25,048 nucleotides of DNA from an uncultured Haemophilus sp. GTDB taxonomy: Bacteria > Pseudomonadota > Gammaproteobacteria > Enterobacterales > Pasteurellaceae. The notes under the pieces were generated by a model, which was not told the DNA's origin, did not search any database, and saw only the letters and a list, made by a program, of their open reading frames with translations. Positions 1 through 8,000 of the stretch are shown in pieces; position 1 is the first letter of the stretch, and the number at the start of each line of letters is the position of its first letter. A program made the position numbers and the translations under genes. The DNA lies in the NCBI RefSeq assembly GCF_905207935.1, contig NZ_CAJLNI010000013.1, positions 1 through 25,048 on the forward strand, given 5' to 3'.

Positions 1-562
1 CCATGGCTTCACGGTGCATCCAAGATTTAAACATTTCTGCTTCTAAAAACCAGCACAGGGCATCGGGGTTGTTTTTATATTCCACCGGATATTGGGCTAT
101 ATAGAACTTACCCCAATCCCAGAAATAAATTAAACGGCGTTTACTATCAATGCGCAACGGGCGCCAATTAGGTGACATCAATAAACAAAACCAGAAAAGC
201 GGGAAAAGGATATAGAACCAACCGTAGTATTTTCTATAGCTGTGAATTTCCAACATTTCTGATTTATATATATTGTATTCTCCTATAGGAACTGTTTTAC
301 CTAAGGCGGTATAGGTTTCTAATATTTCATTCCATTGTTTTGATAACGCCCAATCCACTGATATTGCCCATTGAATATCTGTAAACATTCCTTTTTGAAA
401 ATATACATCATACAATGTCATTGAAATAACAATAATAAACCACGGCCATGCCATATTCGCTTTCATATGCCCTACGTTATAACGGGCGATTTCAATGACG
501 CTATTGCCTTGTTGTCTCACATTGCGTGACACCATATCCGGTGTATATTGTTTTTCACTCAT
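1..562 (-). CDS. Putative T6SS immunity protein (DUF6708-like), 3' end outside window
   Basis: The reading frame opens with MSEKQYTPDM at 562 and stays open for 187 codons to the left edge, so the C-terminus is missing. Visible: a short cytoplasmic N-terminus, a hydrophobic segment at about residues 37-50 (WPWFIIVISMTLY), a loop of about 65 residues, a second hydrophobic segment at about 114-129 (WFYILFPLFWFCLLM), then the motif RPLRIDSKRRLIYFWDW. The same architecture and motif occur in the protein at 22954-23985, so the two are paralogues. Its ATG overlaps the stop of the VasX-like toxin gene by one base (TAATG), a sign of translational coupling. An inner-membrane protein coupled to a membrane-targeting toxin fits an immunity role, as TsiV2 protects against VasX. 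The DUF6708 family name is from memory and unchecked; immunity is inferred from position. Confidence 0.6.
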   Translation of the reverse strand, partial: MSEKQYTPDMVSRNVRQQGNSVIEIARYNVGHMKANMAWPWFIIVISMTLYDVYFQKGMFTDIQWAISVDWALSKQWNEILETYTALGKTVPIGEYNIYKSEMLEIHSYRKYYGWFYILFPLFWFCLLMSPNWRPLRIDSKRRLIYFWDWGKFYIAQYPVEYKNNPDALCWFLEAEMFKSWMHREAM

Positions 563-3372
563 TAATAATATCCCTCAAAAGTAATACTGCCTTCAAAATA
601 CTCGGCAAACATTTTATCCCAAAATGTTTTGGTTTTTTCCCCCAGTTTTGGGTAATTTACGGTAACAATCAGTATATCTTTATTTTTGTCAGGTACGGCA
701 TTTCCTTCCACCACCCGAATTCGCTTATAGCTTTTTAAAAGATTGACATTTGAAAGATCCCATAGCACATAGCTCCCCTCTTGTGAACCTCGCCCCTGTA
801 TTGTAATTTTAGGTGTTTCGCTATAAGGGGATAAATCCGAATCGTAAATTGAAGATACCAATTTTAGGCTTTCTATTTGTAATTTAAGTTGAATATCTTT
901 CACGGCATTGTCGTTTTCTAAAAATGCCGGCGACTGTGTTTCCAGTAAACGCCAACTTCCGCGGGTCGTCACTTGGATCCCCCATGCTAAGTTGTAATAA
1001 CCTTGCATTTCTTTATCAAAGAGTTTTTTCATAGAAATAAAATTTTTATCGGAATTCGGTAAAGATAACCTTTGCGCTAATAACAAGCGTCTATCAAATA
1101 AAGGTCTTGCTGCTTCGTCCCAATAATTTGGCGAATTACCCCAAAATCCGGTTCTCACCCAAGCCTCATAAGGATTATCGGCAAAAAATCTTACTACTAA
1201 GCTAATTAACGCCAACGCAAAACCGATAACGCCTAACCCAGGGATCAACCCGGCGATAAATGAAAAGGATGACAGCAGCCCGCAAACTTCAGCCGCAATT
1301 AAAATAATACCTGCTACTTTTTGCGCTTTATCACCACTGGCGGCACCTCGTTTTACGTCCCCATAAGCGATAACAATCGAGGCGACATTAGCAACCCTCC
1401 CTGCCATTTCAAAGGAAAACACTTTTTTCATAATCCCCATACCGGCGGCATTTTTCGGCACCGGCAGGCTTAGCCCTTTAGTTGATTTTTCAAACAGCTT
1501 TTTCAAGCCTTCTTTGGCAATATTATTTTCTTTGCGCTGAAGTGCTGCAACCAAGGCGGAAAAATCGGCAATGAGTTGTGTGCCTGCATGCTCGGTCACA
1601 TCCTTTTCACTTTGATCTTCAAACCATTTATTTAAGTTTGAAAACAGCGAAACCGAGGCTAAAAATAAACCGATACGCTGCGTTTTCTCATTGATTAATT
1701 TACTTGTCTTTGATTGGTCGGTGACTTCAACTTTAAACCAGGTCGCTAAGGTTTCTTTTTTCTCCAACTGCAATACATATCTTGGCGTATCAATATTTTT
1801 GATACTCGGTTTGCCTTGAAGAAAACCTTTTAGCTGTGTACGAATAATCGATGTGGCATCTTTCATTTTTGCAGGAGGCATACTCTTCAAACGTAGTCCA
1901 AAGACCTGCATATAATGATTGTACATTAACGAGTTTGTGGCTGTTTTTTGCCAGAGATGAAGTTGCGCGGCTGAAATTTCACCAATCAAAATATCAAATC
2001 TTAACTTATTAAATTCAATATATTCTGAACTTGCGCTAGTCAATGAATTTGATTTATCCGCGGCGGTTAATATATTTGCCAGTATATCTCCCCAACTCGT
2101 TGGAGTTTGTGTTAGGTCCTTTGGCAACGAGGTAGTGTCTTTGAGTTTGACCGCTTGCAGTTCCAGCAACTTAGCCTGCTCGGGCATTCCTTTGGGTTTG
2201 CTACCGATATTCGCCATCCCGGAAATATAAACACTCATGGCATAATTAATGACGCTGTTTAATTTGCCTTTTTGGGAAAAATAATTGCCCATGAGTTTAT
2301 TTAGCACTAGAAGCTGTTCAAAGACCGTGTAATTACCCGTTTGCCTTAATAATTTACATTGTACGAAGGCAAGATTTTTCATTCCCTGTTCATATTTAGT
2401 TGGGCGGTATTTCAGATACTCTGCCATTTTTGCCTGCATATCGGAATTTATCGGATAGCTATTTAACGTTCTGTTTTTACGTAACAATCCCTCCATTGAT
2501 TTTACCGCTCTTGCTGTCGTCATCGGGTACAATTCTTTAGCGCGCTCATTAGCATCGTTTGCCAATACTTTCGTGTGATAAGCAGATATATCCTTTATAT
2601 TGCCAATCGGATCAAACACTGCAACAACGATTGGCTCACCATTTTTACAGGCTTTAGGGGGCTTAAGTTTATGCTGTTCAGAATAGCCGACTGCAGTCGC
2701 CCGACGTTCACTTTCTAAAGTGTCTCCTTTTAATTTATCTGGATTAAAATCAGGTACTTTCTCTTTCAAAGATTCTTCTGTAAATAGAAAAGAAAAATTC
2801 GTTTCAAGGGTTTTTAACGGCAGTTTTTGCATAAATTTTTTACGTGTATCCGGGTCTGCCTCAAGTTTTTCAAATAACTCCGGCGGCCAACGGTATTCAC
2901 TGTATGCAAATTCAATAACGGCTGTTTGCGGATTAACATAAGGATAAGGGAAGGATCCACGGTTTGGATCTTTTACCCACTCACTTCGAGCATGTCCATC
3001 CTGCCACTTATATTGAGTAAAGTTATACCGTCCGTTCTCTTGTTCTTTATTTAATTCCGGCGCATTACTGTCGTCGGATGCTACCGTATATTTGAAAATT
3101 AACCACTTGCCTTTATTATCTGTTGTTTTTCCAACGTGTTTTTGTGAATAAATATAAAAATAACCTTGGCGTAAACGTCGCAACTCATAGTTTTTATCAT
3201 TCAGCCCTGTTGGCATAGGCGGGACTTCTCCGGATTTTGCCGCTTTATCTAATGCCTCCCCAGTCAAACTAAAACGTACCGGATAAATCGCACGCTCATC
3301 AGGTTTACATTGAGCTGGTTGACCGAGAACGGCATCTTGACGAGATGTTGAAGTTTTATTTGGTGTCGTCAT
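562..3372 (-). CDS. VasX-like T6SS pore-forming effector (BTH_I2691 type)
   Basis: A 936-residue protein. I place the start at the ATG at 3372 (MTTPNKTSTS): it has an upstream AAAAGGAT at good spacing and lies four bases past the stop of the adaptor gene. A longer frame from 3453 would run 77 bases into that gene. Residues about 18-170 resemble the VasX N-terminal domain: a conserved Cys (22), IYPVRF, then YELRRLRQGYFYIYS. The middle is helical and unrecognised. Residues about 642-735 hold a cluster of hydrophobic helices (VANVASIVIAYG, IILIAAEVCGLLSSFSFIAG, LGVIGFALALISLVVRFF), which fits colicin-like membrane insertion, followed by WVRTGFWG. Family knowledge: VasX-type toxins are loaded on VgrG, injected into prey and permeabilise the inner membrane. 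It sits directly after a DUF4123 adaptor and before a putative immunity gene. A pore-forming activity is inferred, not shown. Confidence 0.78.
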   Translation of the reverse strand: MTTPNKTSTSRQDAVLGQPAQCKPDERAIYPVRFSLTGEALDKAAKSGEVPPMPTGLNDKNYELRRLRQGYFYIYSQKHVGKTTDNKGKWLIFKYTVASDDSNAPELNKEQENGRYNFTQYKWQDGHARSEWVKDPNRGSFPYPYVNPQTAVIEFAYSEYRWPPELFEKLEADPDTRKKFMQKLPLKTLETNFSFLFTEESLKEKVPDFNPDKLKGDTLESERRATAVGYSEQHKLKPPKACKNGEPIVVAVFDPIGNIKDISAYHTKVLANDANERAKELYPMTTARAVKSMEGLLRKNRTLNSYPINSDMQAKMAEYLKYRPTKYEQGMKNLAFVQCKLLRQTGNYTVFEQLLVLNKLMGNYFSQKGKLNSVINYAMSVYISGMANIGSKPKGMPEQAKLLELQAVKLKDTTSLPKDLTQTPTSWGDILANILTAADKSNSLTSASSEYIEFNKLRFDILIGEISAAQLHLWQKTATNSLMYNHYMQVFGLRLKSMPPAKMKDATSIIRTQLKGFLQGKPSIKNIDTPRYVLQLEKKETLATWFKVEVTDQSKTSKLINEKTQRIGLFLASVSLFSNLNKWFEDQSEKDVTEHAGTQLIADFSALVAALQRKENNIAKEGLKKLFEKSTKGLSLPVPKNAAGMGIMKKVFSFEMAGRVANVASIVIAYGDVKRGAASGDKAQKVAGIILIAAEVCGLLSSFSFIAGLIPGLGVIGFALALISLVVRFFADNPYEAWVRTGFWGNSPNYWDEAARPLFDRRLLLAQRLSLPNSDKNFISMKKLFDKEMQGYYNLAWGIQVTTRGSWRLLETQSPAFLENDNAVKDIQLKLQIESLKLVSSIYDSDLSPYSETPKITIQGRGSQEGSYVLWDLSNVNLLKSYKRIRVVEGNAVPDKNKDILIVTVNYPKLGEKTKTFWDKMFAEYFEGSITFEGYY

Positions 3373-3376
3373 ATTT

Positions 3377-4717
3377 TTATCCTTTTCTCTCTGTTTTGGC
3401 TTGTTCATAAACAGTATTGGCGACAATAATAGGGAAATTATCACCAAATTCATCCTCTGCCTGTTTAATAAGTTGAGTTAATTTTTCTTGATCATTTAAA
3501 TGAATTTGGGCCTTCACTAAATCGATGATGGCTTCGGTGTGCCTAAAGCCGCGTTTTAGTGCGAAGTTAAAATATTTATCAATATCTGCCTCTGCAATTT
3601 TTTGTTCCGGAAATTCGGCCGGGATAATTTCTGTCTGTAGCTTTTCAAGTAATTGGCGTTTGTCGTATTCTTCTAAAAAGCGTTCCATTTCATTATCAAA
3701 AGCGACCGCACTTGGTTGTGTCTCGGGTGGTAACTCTTTCAAGTTAAAAATATAAAACCGATTTTCTATTCTTGCCGCAAAATGCTCAATGACACATTCT
3801 CCATTGCGAAACCCGAAAAATGCAGCTAAGCGCGTTGGGTCATATTCAATATGATGCAAATAAGCCACCAATACCTGTGGGTCGTAGAATCGGAAAAAGT
3901 ACCATTTCTCCGTCTCTTCTTTATAGAGATGGATAAATTTACGCAAATGATAATGTACTTCCTCAAAGGAATGCTTAGTACGAATAAAGATGGCCGGATT
4001 GATATCCCAACAACCGAACCATTCCTGTTCGGCTTGTGTAAATAAAATTTGGGTAAACCCACTGATGCCTTCATCATTGACGGTAAGCTGGGTGAGATAA
4101 GGTGCATTTGTGTCCATGCGATTTTTTAAATCGCCTTTATATAAAGAATCTGTTTGTCCTTCCCGTTCACAAAGCTGGGGCAAGATAAAAGATTTCACCC
4201 CATCGACAACCGTATAATAACGATAGCTATCGGGATTCGGGATGAAATCGGGATTTGGATAAACCAAACCTTCTTTGGGATTCTCCTGTGAATTTAGCTG
4301 TGCAAAAAACGGATGATTGACTAATGCCTCCGGCAAATAGGGCGGTTGATATGAATGCGTTTCAAATATCGACTGCAGAGGCGAAATCGTTAAACTTTCT
4401 TGCGATAAATAAGATTGGGTGCCTTGTTGAGTTTCTTGTTGTACAAGTAAAAAACGAAGCTCTTGTTCCTTTAATTGTTGTGCTGCTGACCAAACAGTGG
4501 CTTGATAGCCATGACGTTGGAACCATGTAGTGGCAGGTAAAGGGGCAAGTTGGCTACTCAGTTTGCATTGATAATGTGTTTTATAGTCTTCAATTCTTTG
4601 TTGGAAAATATCGCGATTTTCGGCAAAACCAATCAGGTGGCCAAAATAAAGAGTATTAGGTTGATTAAGATAAGTGAGCTGGTAATAACCGACCCAAAGT
4701 TGTTTTTCTGTTGTCAT
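3377..4717 (-). CDS. DUF4123-containing T6SS effector adaptor/chaperone
   Basis: A 446-residue protein. Residues about 166-290 match the DUF4123 pattern: a start like YYTVVDGV, a central PYLTQL, GCWDINPAIFI, an amphipathic HYHLRKFI helix, and the hallmark FRFYDP at 275-280. DUF4123 proteins (Tap-1/TEC) bind a cognate effector and dock it on the VgrG tip, acting in the cytoplasm before firing. Position between vgrG and the toxin gene supports this. Oddity: DUF4123 usually begins near the N-terminus, but here about 160 residues precede it (rich in Gln and aromatic residues, unrecognised) and a helical tail of about 150 residues follows. The start codon lacks a clear Shine-Dalgarno sequence. The gene carries one uptake sequence (3705-3713). 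Confidence 0.8.
   Translation of the reverse strand: MTTEKQLWVGYYQLTYLNQPNTLYFGHLIGFAENRDIFQQRIEDYKTHYQCKLSSQLAPLPATTWFQRHGYQATVWSAAQQLKEQELRFLLVQQETQQGTQSYLSQESLTISPLQSIFETHSYQPPYLPEALVNHPFFAQLNSQENPKEGLVYPNPDFIPNPDSYRYYTVVDGVKSFILPQLCEREGQTDSLYKGDLKNRMDTNAPYLTQLTVNDEGISGFTQILFTQAEQEWFGCWDINPAIFIRTKHSFEEVHYHLRKFIHLYKEETEKWYFFRFYDPQVLVAYLHHIEYDPTRLAAFFGFRNGECVIEHFAARIENRFYIFNLKELPPETQPSAVAFDNEMERFLEEYDKRQLLEKLQTEIIPAEFPEQKIAEADIDKYFNFALKRGFRHTEAIIDLVKAQIHLNDQEKLTQLIKQAEDEFGDNFPIIVANTVYEQAKTERKG
3705..3713 (-). repeat. DNA uptake sequence (Haemophilus-type core)
   Basis: ACCGCACTT, the complement of the nine-base core AAGTGCGGT used for preferential DNA uptake in the Haemophilus/Pasteurella branch of Pasteurellaceae. 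Located inside the adaptor gene. Confidence 0.75.
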
Positions 4718-4756
4718 AGTTTATTTATGGATAAACAGTTAAATTACTATATAAAT

Positions 4757-4788
4757 AGGACAGCAAAGTTTAACTGCTTAGCTGTCCT
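4757..4788 (-). promoter_or_regulatory. Hairpin between vgrG and the adaptor gene
   Basis: Perfect eight-base inverted repeat AGGACAGC / GCTGTCCT with a 16-base loop, in the 94 bases between the vgrG stop and the adaptor start. In the minus-strand transcript the stem is followed by AUUUAUAU, a poor U tract. It could be a leaky terminator or RNA-processing structure lowering adaptor/toxin expression relative to vgrG. On the plus strand it is followed by TTTTG, but no plus-strand gene ends here. Confidence 0.45.
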
Positions 4789-4797
4789 TTTGTCGCA

Positions 4798-4806
4798 AAG
4801 TGCGGT
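4798..4806 (+). repeat. DNA uptake sequence (Haemophilus-type core)
   Basis: Perfect AAGTGCGGT (preceded by another A) immediately downstream of vgrG on the minus strand, in the gap with the hairpin at 4757-4788. Uptake sequences of this family often sit in intergenic regions near gene ends. Confidence 0.85.
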
Positions 4807-4811
4807 TGATT

Positions 4812-6866
4812 TTAACTCTGTTTTTGATTTTTCATGGCTTCACAAACTTCGCAAATCGGTTTTGCGTCATTAGCAGCAAGAGACAATACAGCTGGTGATT
4901 CTGGCGTTCCGCTAGATTGTATTAAATTACCTTTTACAGTCACTTTACCTTTTAACGTGATGCCAGAGCCATCAATAATAATCGTACCGGCTTTTCCACG
5001 AATATTTACTTGTGTAGTACCTGTTAATTTAATATTTTTACTATGCTGTTTTAATTCTTTCCCAGCTTTGAAAATCGCATTGCGACTTGTTTGATGGGAA
5101 TAATCTCGGCCAATTTTAACTTCTTGATTGGCGTATACATCCATCGATAGATGATTCCCAATGTTTAATACTTCATCCTTTTCAATTTTAGTCATGCGAT
5201 TGCGATTGATTTTATTAGATTGATCGCGTCCCACTGTTAAGGATTCATCTTGTCCAACTGTTTCAGTACGGTTATTGCCGATGTTAATGGTTTCGTCATG
5301 TCCAACTTGTTCGGTTCGATCATGCCCAATTTGTGTTGTTTCATCATTATTTACAACATTATTTTGGTCTTTTTCTGCATGAATAAAGATTTCTTCTCGG
5401 TCTTTTTCATCTTCAAAGCGTAATTCATTAAAGCCGTTACCTTTATGGGTTTTACTTTTTATAGTCATACGCGTTTTATGTTCAGGCAGAGCATAAGGTG
5501 GTTCAGTTGTACTGTGATAAGTACGTCCCATGATGATTGGTTGGTCAGGATCTCCTTCTAAGAAATCAACCATTACTTCATGGCCAATACGAGGGATGGC
5601 AATATGCCCAAATTGCGACCCCGCCCAACCTTGGCTGACACGAATCCAGCAAGAGCTATGCTCATTATTTTGTCCTTCACGATCCCAAGGGAATTGAACT
5701 TTGACACGTCCCCATTCATCACAATAGATTTCTTCATCAGCAGGACCAACTACATGGGCCATTTGAGAGCCATCAACAACTGGTCTTGGTTGCGGTTCCG
5801 GTCGCCATTGTGTGGTATTTGGAATGAGTTTAATACGGTTCTCATAGCGGTTGCCCTCTTCACCGGCTTCTTCTTCCAATACACCAGGTTGCCAACCATA
5901 ATGTTCAACACCTATAATTAACCAATCACGATTAAAAGCTTCTCGTTGATGTCCCTCTAAGCCAAATACATAGCCGGGTTGCACGCGTAAATCATCGCTT
6001 TGCGCAAGAGCTAATTCAGCTTCTCTACGTTCGTATTCTAAACGATATTGGGTAAAAGGCTCACCTTGAGCATCTCGTTTATAACGACCAGGATAGTCAT
6101 AACGTTCGTAAATGCTACTATGACCTTCGTTATTACCTTGACCAGAATATTGGTGCTCTTGGTTATAACGAGGATTTGTAAAAGTATAATCACGTAAAGT
6201 TTGAAGGGTCGTACCTAGTTTTTCTTCGTAAGCCCAATGCCATACCGCAGCTTCTGGACGTTGGCCAGCAGGCATTGCGTTATAAACTAAGTTTCCTTTT
6301 TTCTCTGAAAGTGTTGTCGAATTAGAGAAATGAAGGATATGGCTATTATTGGTATGTTCAAAATAATAGTAAGAACCTTCTTCGGCAGCCAAACGTTGAA
6401 TGAAATTTAAATCAGTTTCGCGATATTGCACGCAGTATTCTCGAGTCCAATATGGCGTTTGTAAATGGAATTGACTCTGAGATACTTGATTTTTACTTAG
6501 TAGTGTTTCGATAATTTTTTGAGAGTCTTGTTGTTGGAATATTCGTAAATCAGTTTGTAACCCAGCACGACATAAAGAGGGTTCAATCACCATGTGATAA
6601 CGAGTACGAGTAAAACCAGTTTCTCCCTGATTTAAGGCGGTGACGATACCGTTAACACTACGAACTGCCTCATCTCCTTGCCAGAAGGTTAGTGTAGCAG
6701 GTTGGTCAATTAGAGAATGAAAATTGGGCTCAGCACCAAAACTGGCGAGGTCGAGTTCAAGTCGGAATAGTGTGGATAGATGTTCTTTTAATACAAAACG
6801 GACTACTTCAAATTGAGAGGAGCCATTAACGGTAAGACTGTAACGATAATCGGATTGAACGGCCAT
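4812..6866 (-). CDS. vgrG: T6SS spike protein VgrG (TssI)
   Basis: A 684-residue VgrG. Residues about 1-375 form the gp27-like base (YCVQYRETDLNFIQRLAAEEG at 144-164 in part, a family hallmark). Residues about 376-450 form the gp5-like OB fold, with DEWGRVKVQFPWD, SSCWIRVSQGWAG, IPRIGHEVMVDFLEGDPDQP and MGRTYH. Residues about 500-600 carry short repeats ending in IGHD, VGHD, IGNN, VGQD and VGRD, the beta-helical needle. There is no added C-terminal toxin domain: the protein ends in a tail with a CEVC motif (672-675), a plausible adaptor docking site. The trimer forms the puncturing spike on the Hcp tube and is capped by PAAR, whose gene lies 68 bases upstream. The start has AGGAA upstream at good spacing. 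The cargo is presumably the VasX-like toxin two genes down. Confidence 0.96.
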   Translation of the reverse strand: MAVQSDYRYSLTVNGSSQFEVVRFVLKEHLSTLFRLELDLASFGAEPNFHSLIDQPATLTFWQGDEAVRSVNGIVTALNQGETGFTRTRYHMVIEPSLCRAGLQTDLRIFQQQDSQKIIETLLSKNQVSQSQFHLQTPYWTREYCVQYRETDLNFIQRLAAEEGSYYYFEHTNNSHILHFSNSTTLSEKKGNLVYNAMPAGQRPEAAVWHWAYEEKLGTTLQTLRDYTFTNPRYNQEHQYSGQGNNEGHSSIYERYDYPGRYKRDAQGEPFTQYRLEYERREAELALAQSDDLRVQPGYVFGLEGHQREAFNRDWLIIGVEHYGWQPGVLEEEAGEEGNRYENRIKLIPNTTQWRPEPQPRPVVDGSQMAHVVGPADEEIYCDEWGRVKVQFPWDREGQNNEHSSCWIRVSQGWAGSQFGHIAIPRIGHEVMVDFLEGDPDQPIIMGRTYHSTTEPPYALPEHKTRMTIKSKTHKGNGFNELRFEDEKDREEIFIHAEKDQNNVVNNDETTQIGHDRTEQVGHDETINIGNNRTETVGQDESLTVGRDQSNKINRNRMTKIEKDEVLNIGNHLSMDVYANQEVKIGRDYSHQTSRNAIFKAGKELKQHSKNIKLTGTTQVNIRGKAGTIIIDGSGITLKGKVTVKGNLIQSSGTPESPAVLSLAANDAKPICEVCEAMKNQKQS

Positions 6867-6934
6867 TTGGGATTCCTATAAAATATATTGGCAGTAATAA
6901 TAGCGTTGTATACGTTGTATAAATACTAAATAAA

Positions 6935-7204
6935 TTATGCTTTAGCTTTCATCATAGATTGTGAAGCAATTAATTCAGCGCCACAGGCTGTTTTCATTCC
7001 TTCAAGAGCAATACCTCTCCCGTTAGCTAGCATTATGGACGAGCCTTCAATAATCGGGAAGTTACCTTTGCATTTGGGACACGAAACCAGATCCCCTTGT
7101 CGGGCGACACTTTTGCCTCCTGCGGTCATGGTTTGTGAGCCTTGAAGTACGGTACCTCCGTGGGTGGTCTTATCTCCAATTACGATTACTCTACGAGCGG
7201 ACAT
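6935..7204 (-). CDS. PAAR-domain spike-tip protein
   Basis: An 89-residue single-domain PAAR protein. It opens with RVIVIGDKTTHGGTVL, contains TMTAGGKSVARQGD, and carries candidate zinc ligands His15, Cys42, Cys45 (CPKC) and Cys74. PAAR proteins form a sharp zinc-stabilised cone that caps the VgrG trimer. No effector extension is fused. The start has a very strong Shine-Dalgarno sequence (AAGGAGGAG). It is the first gene of the minus-strand effector operon, divergent from tssB; no terminator separates it from vgrG, so the two are probably co-transcribed. Confidence 0.93.
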   Translation of the reverse strand: MSARRVIVIGDKTTHGGTVLQGSQTMTAGGKSVARQGDLVSCPKCKGNFPIIEGSSIMLANGRGIALEGMKTACGAELIASQSMMKAKA

Positions 7205-7220
7205 GACTCCTCCTTATTCT

Positions 7221-7234
7221 ATGAAATGTTTCAT
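7221..7234. repeat. Short inverted repeat in the PAAR leader
   Basis: ATGAAA-TG-TTTCAT, a perfect six-base inverted repeat with a two-base centre, 17 bases upstream of the PAAR start codon. It could be a protein-binding site; it may also be chance in A+T-rich DNA. Confidence 0.3.
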
Positions 7235-7356
7235 TTTGATATTTTAAACTAAAATGATAGGATTTTCTTGTGAAATTGATAGTTTATATATTCATTTTAA
7301 AAGAAAATACATAATTTCTAAAATAGTAGTCGTGTTTAATTTTGTCACGTAACAAT

Positions 7357-7375
7357 ATCATTTGTAAAAAATGAT
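7357..7375. promoter_or_regulatory. Inverted repeat, candidate regulator site upstream of the tss promoter
   Basis: ATCATTT-GTAAA-AAATGAT, a perfect seven-base inverted repeat. Its centre (7366) lies about 66 bases upstream of the predicted transcription start of tssB, a typical position for an activator. Further copies of the half-site lie at 7252-7258 and, with one mismatch, 7393-7399 overlapping the -35 element. Regulator unknown. Confidence 0.4.
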
Positions 7376-7396
7376 TCTATACTGCAGACTTTATCA

Positions 7397-7425
7397 TTGA
7401 TTTAGTAGTGGTGATTTTTTATAAT
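7397..7425 (+). promoter_or_regulatory. Sigma70-type promoter of the tss structural operon
   Basis: A -35 element TTGATT (7397-7402, four of six consensus bases) and a perfect -10 TATAAT (7420-7425) at the ideal 17-base spacing, 65 bases before the tssB start codon. This is the best promoter match in the window and fits an operon that lacks the sigma54 activator VasH. Confidence 0.65.
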
Positions 7426-7490
7426 CTAGCTATTTTTTAGCTCGTTATCTAAAAATAGAAATAGGTTTAAATTTCAAAGAGGATTTTATA

Positions 7491-7988
7491 ATGTCTAAAA
7501 CAGGTTCAGTCGCACCAAAAGAGCGAATTAATATTAAATATACTCCGGCTACAGAAGGTCAAACTGATGAAGTTGAATTGCCTTTAAAACTTCTTGTTAC
7601 TGGTGATTTTAAAGGTGCTGCAGAAGACTTAAGCCTTGAAGAAAGAGAGACAGTTTCTATTGATAAGCACAATTTTGATGCTGTAATGAAACAATCTAAT
7701 TTGACGATTGATGTAGCTGTTCCAAACCGCTTGGAAGAAAATGCTGAAAATCAAGACCTGGGTGTTAGCCTAAAAATTGAGAGCATGGCGGATTTTTCTC
7801 CCGACAATATTGCTAAGCAAGTACCGCAATTAAACAAGTTATTAGAGTTGCGAGAAGCACTTCTTGCCTTAAAAGGACCGATGGGGAATATCCCTGCATT
7901 TAGAAATAAATTGCAAGAGTTAATTGCGGATCCTAACGCAAGAGAAACGTTGGAAAAAGAGTTGGCGATCATTTTAGAAAAAGAATAA
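7491..7988 (+). CDS. tssB: T6SS contractile sheath small subunit TssB (VipA)
   Basis: A 165-residue protein of normal family length. Features: basic N-terminus with APKERINIKY, the strand VELPLKLLVTGDF, a central DVAVPNRLEE region and a helical C-terminus with LLELREALLALKGP. TssB pairs with TssC to build the cytoplasmic sheath whose contraction drives the Hcp/VgrG arrow outwards. It is the first gene of the plus-strand operon, preceded by GAGGA at good spacing and a sigma70 promoter, and followed 12 bases later by tssC, as in most T6SS clusters. Confidence 0.96.
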   Translation: MSKTGSVAPKERINIKYTPATEGQTDEVELPLKLLVTGDFKGAAEDLSLEERETVSIDKHNFDAVMKQSNLTIDVAVPNRLEENAENQDLGVSLKIESMADFSPDNIAKQVPQLNKLLELREALLALKGPMGNIPAFRNKLQELIADPNARETLEKELAIILEKE

Positions 7989-8000
7989 GGGTAGTAGATT

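Larger units (their letters stand above)
7205..7490. promoter_or_regulatory. Divergent control region between the PAAR-vgrG and tssB operons
   Basis: 286 bases without a gene, very A+T-rich. It must hold promoters for both operons. Only the rightward one is clear (7397-7425). It also contains an inverted repeat at 7221-7234 in the PAAR leader and several copies of the heptamer AAATGAT/ATCATTT (7252, 7357, 7369, and a near copy at 7393). I see no -24/-12 sigma54 element (TGGC-N7-TTGC type) on either strand. Confidence 0.7.

Noticed and set aside
3373..3453. N-terminal extension of the toxin with a hydrophobic, signal-like start (MNLVIISLLLSPILF)
   Set aside because: It lies in another frame inside the end of the adaptor gene. 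The ATG at 3372 has a good ribosome site and is the natural start; T6SS effectors do not use signal peptides.
4550..4873. 107-codon open frame on the plus strand
   Set aside because: It runs antisense across the adaptor start, the intergenic hairpin and the vgrG end; no ribosome site and no recognisable protein.
5070..5370. Tandem repeat in DNA inside vgrG
   Set aside because: These are protein-level beta-helix repeats (IGHD/VGHD type), normal for VgrG needles, not an independent DNA repeat or CRISPR array.
7205..7490. Sigma54 promoter or CRP/TfoX-type site before tssB
   Set aside because: I looked for TGGC-N7-TTGC and for TGTGA/TGCGA-N6-TCACA/TCGCA by eye and found no acceptable match; a TCACG half-site at 7345 has the wrong spacing to any partner.
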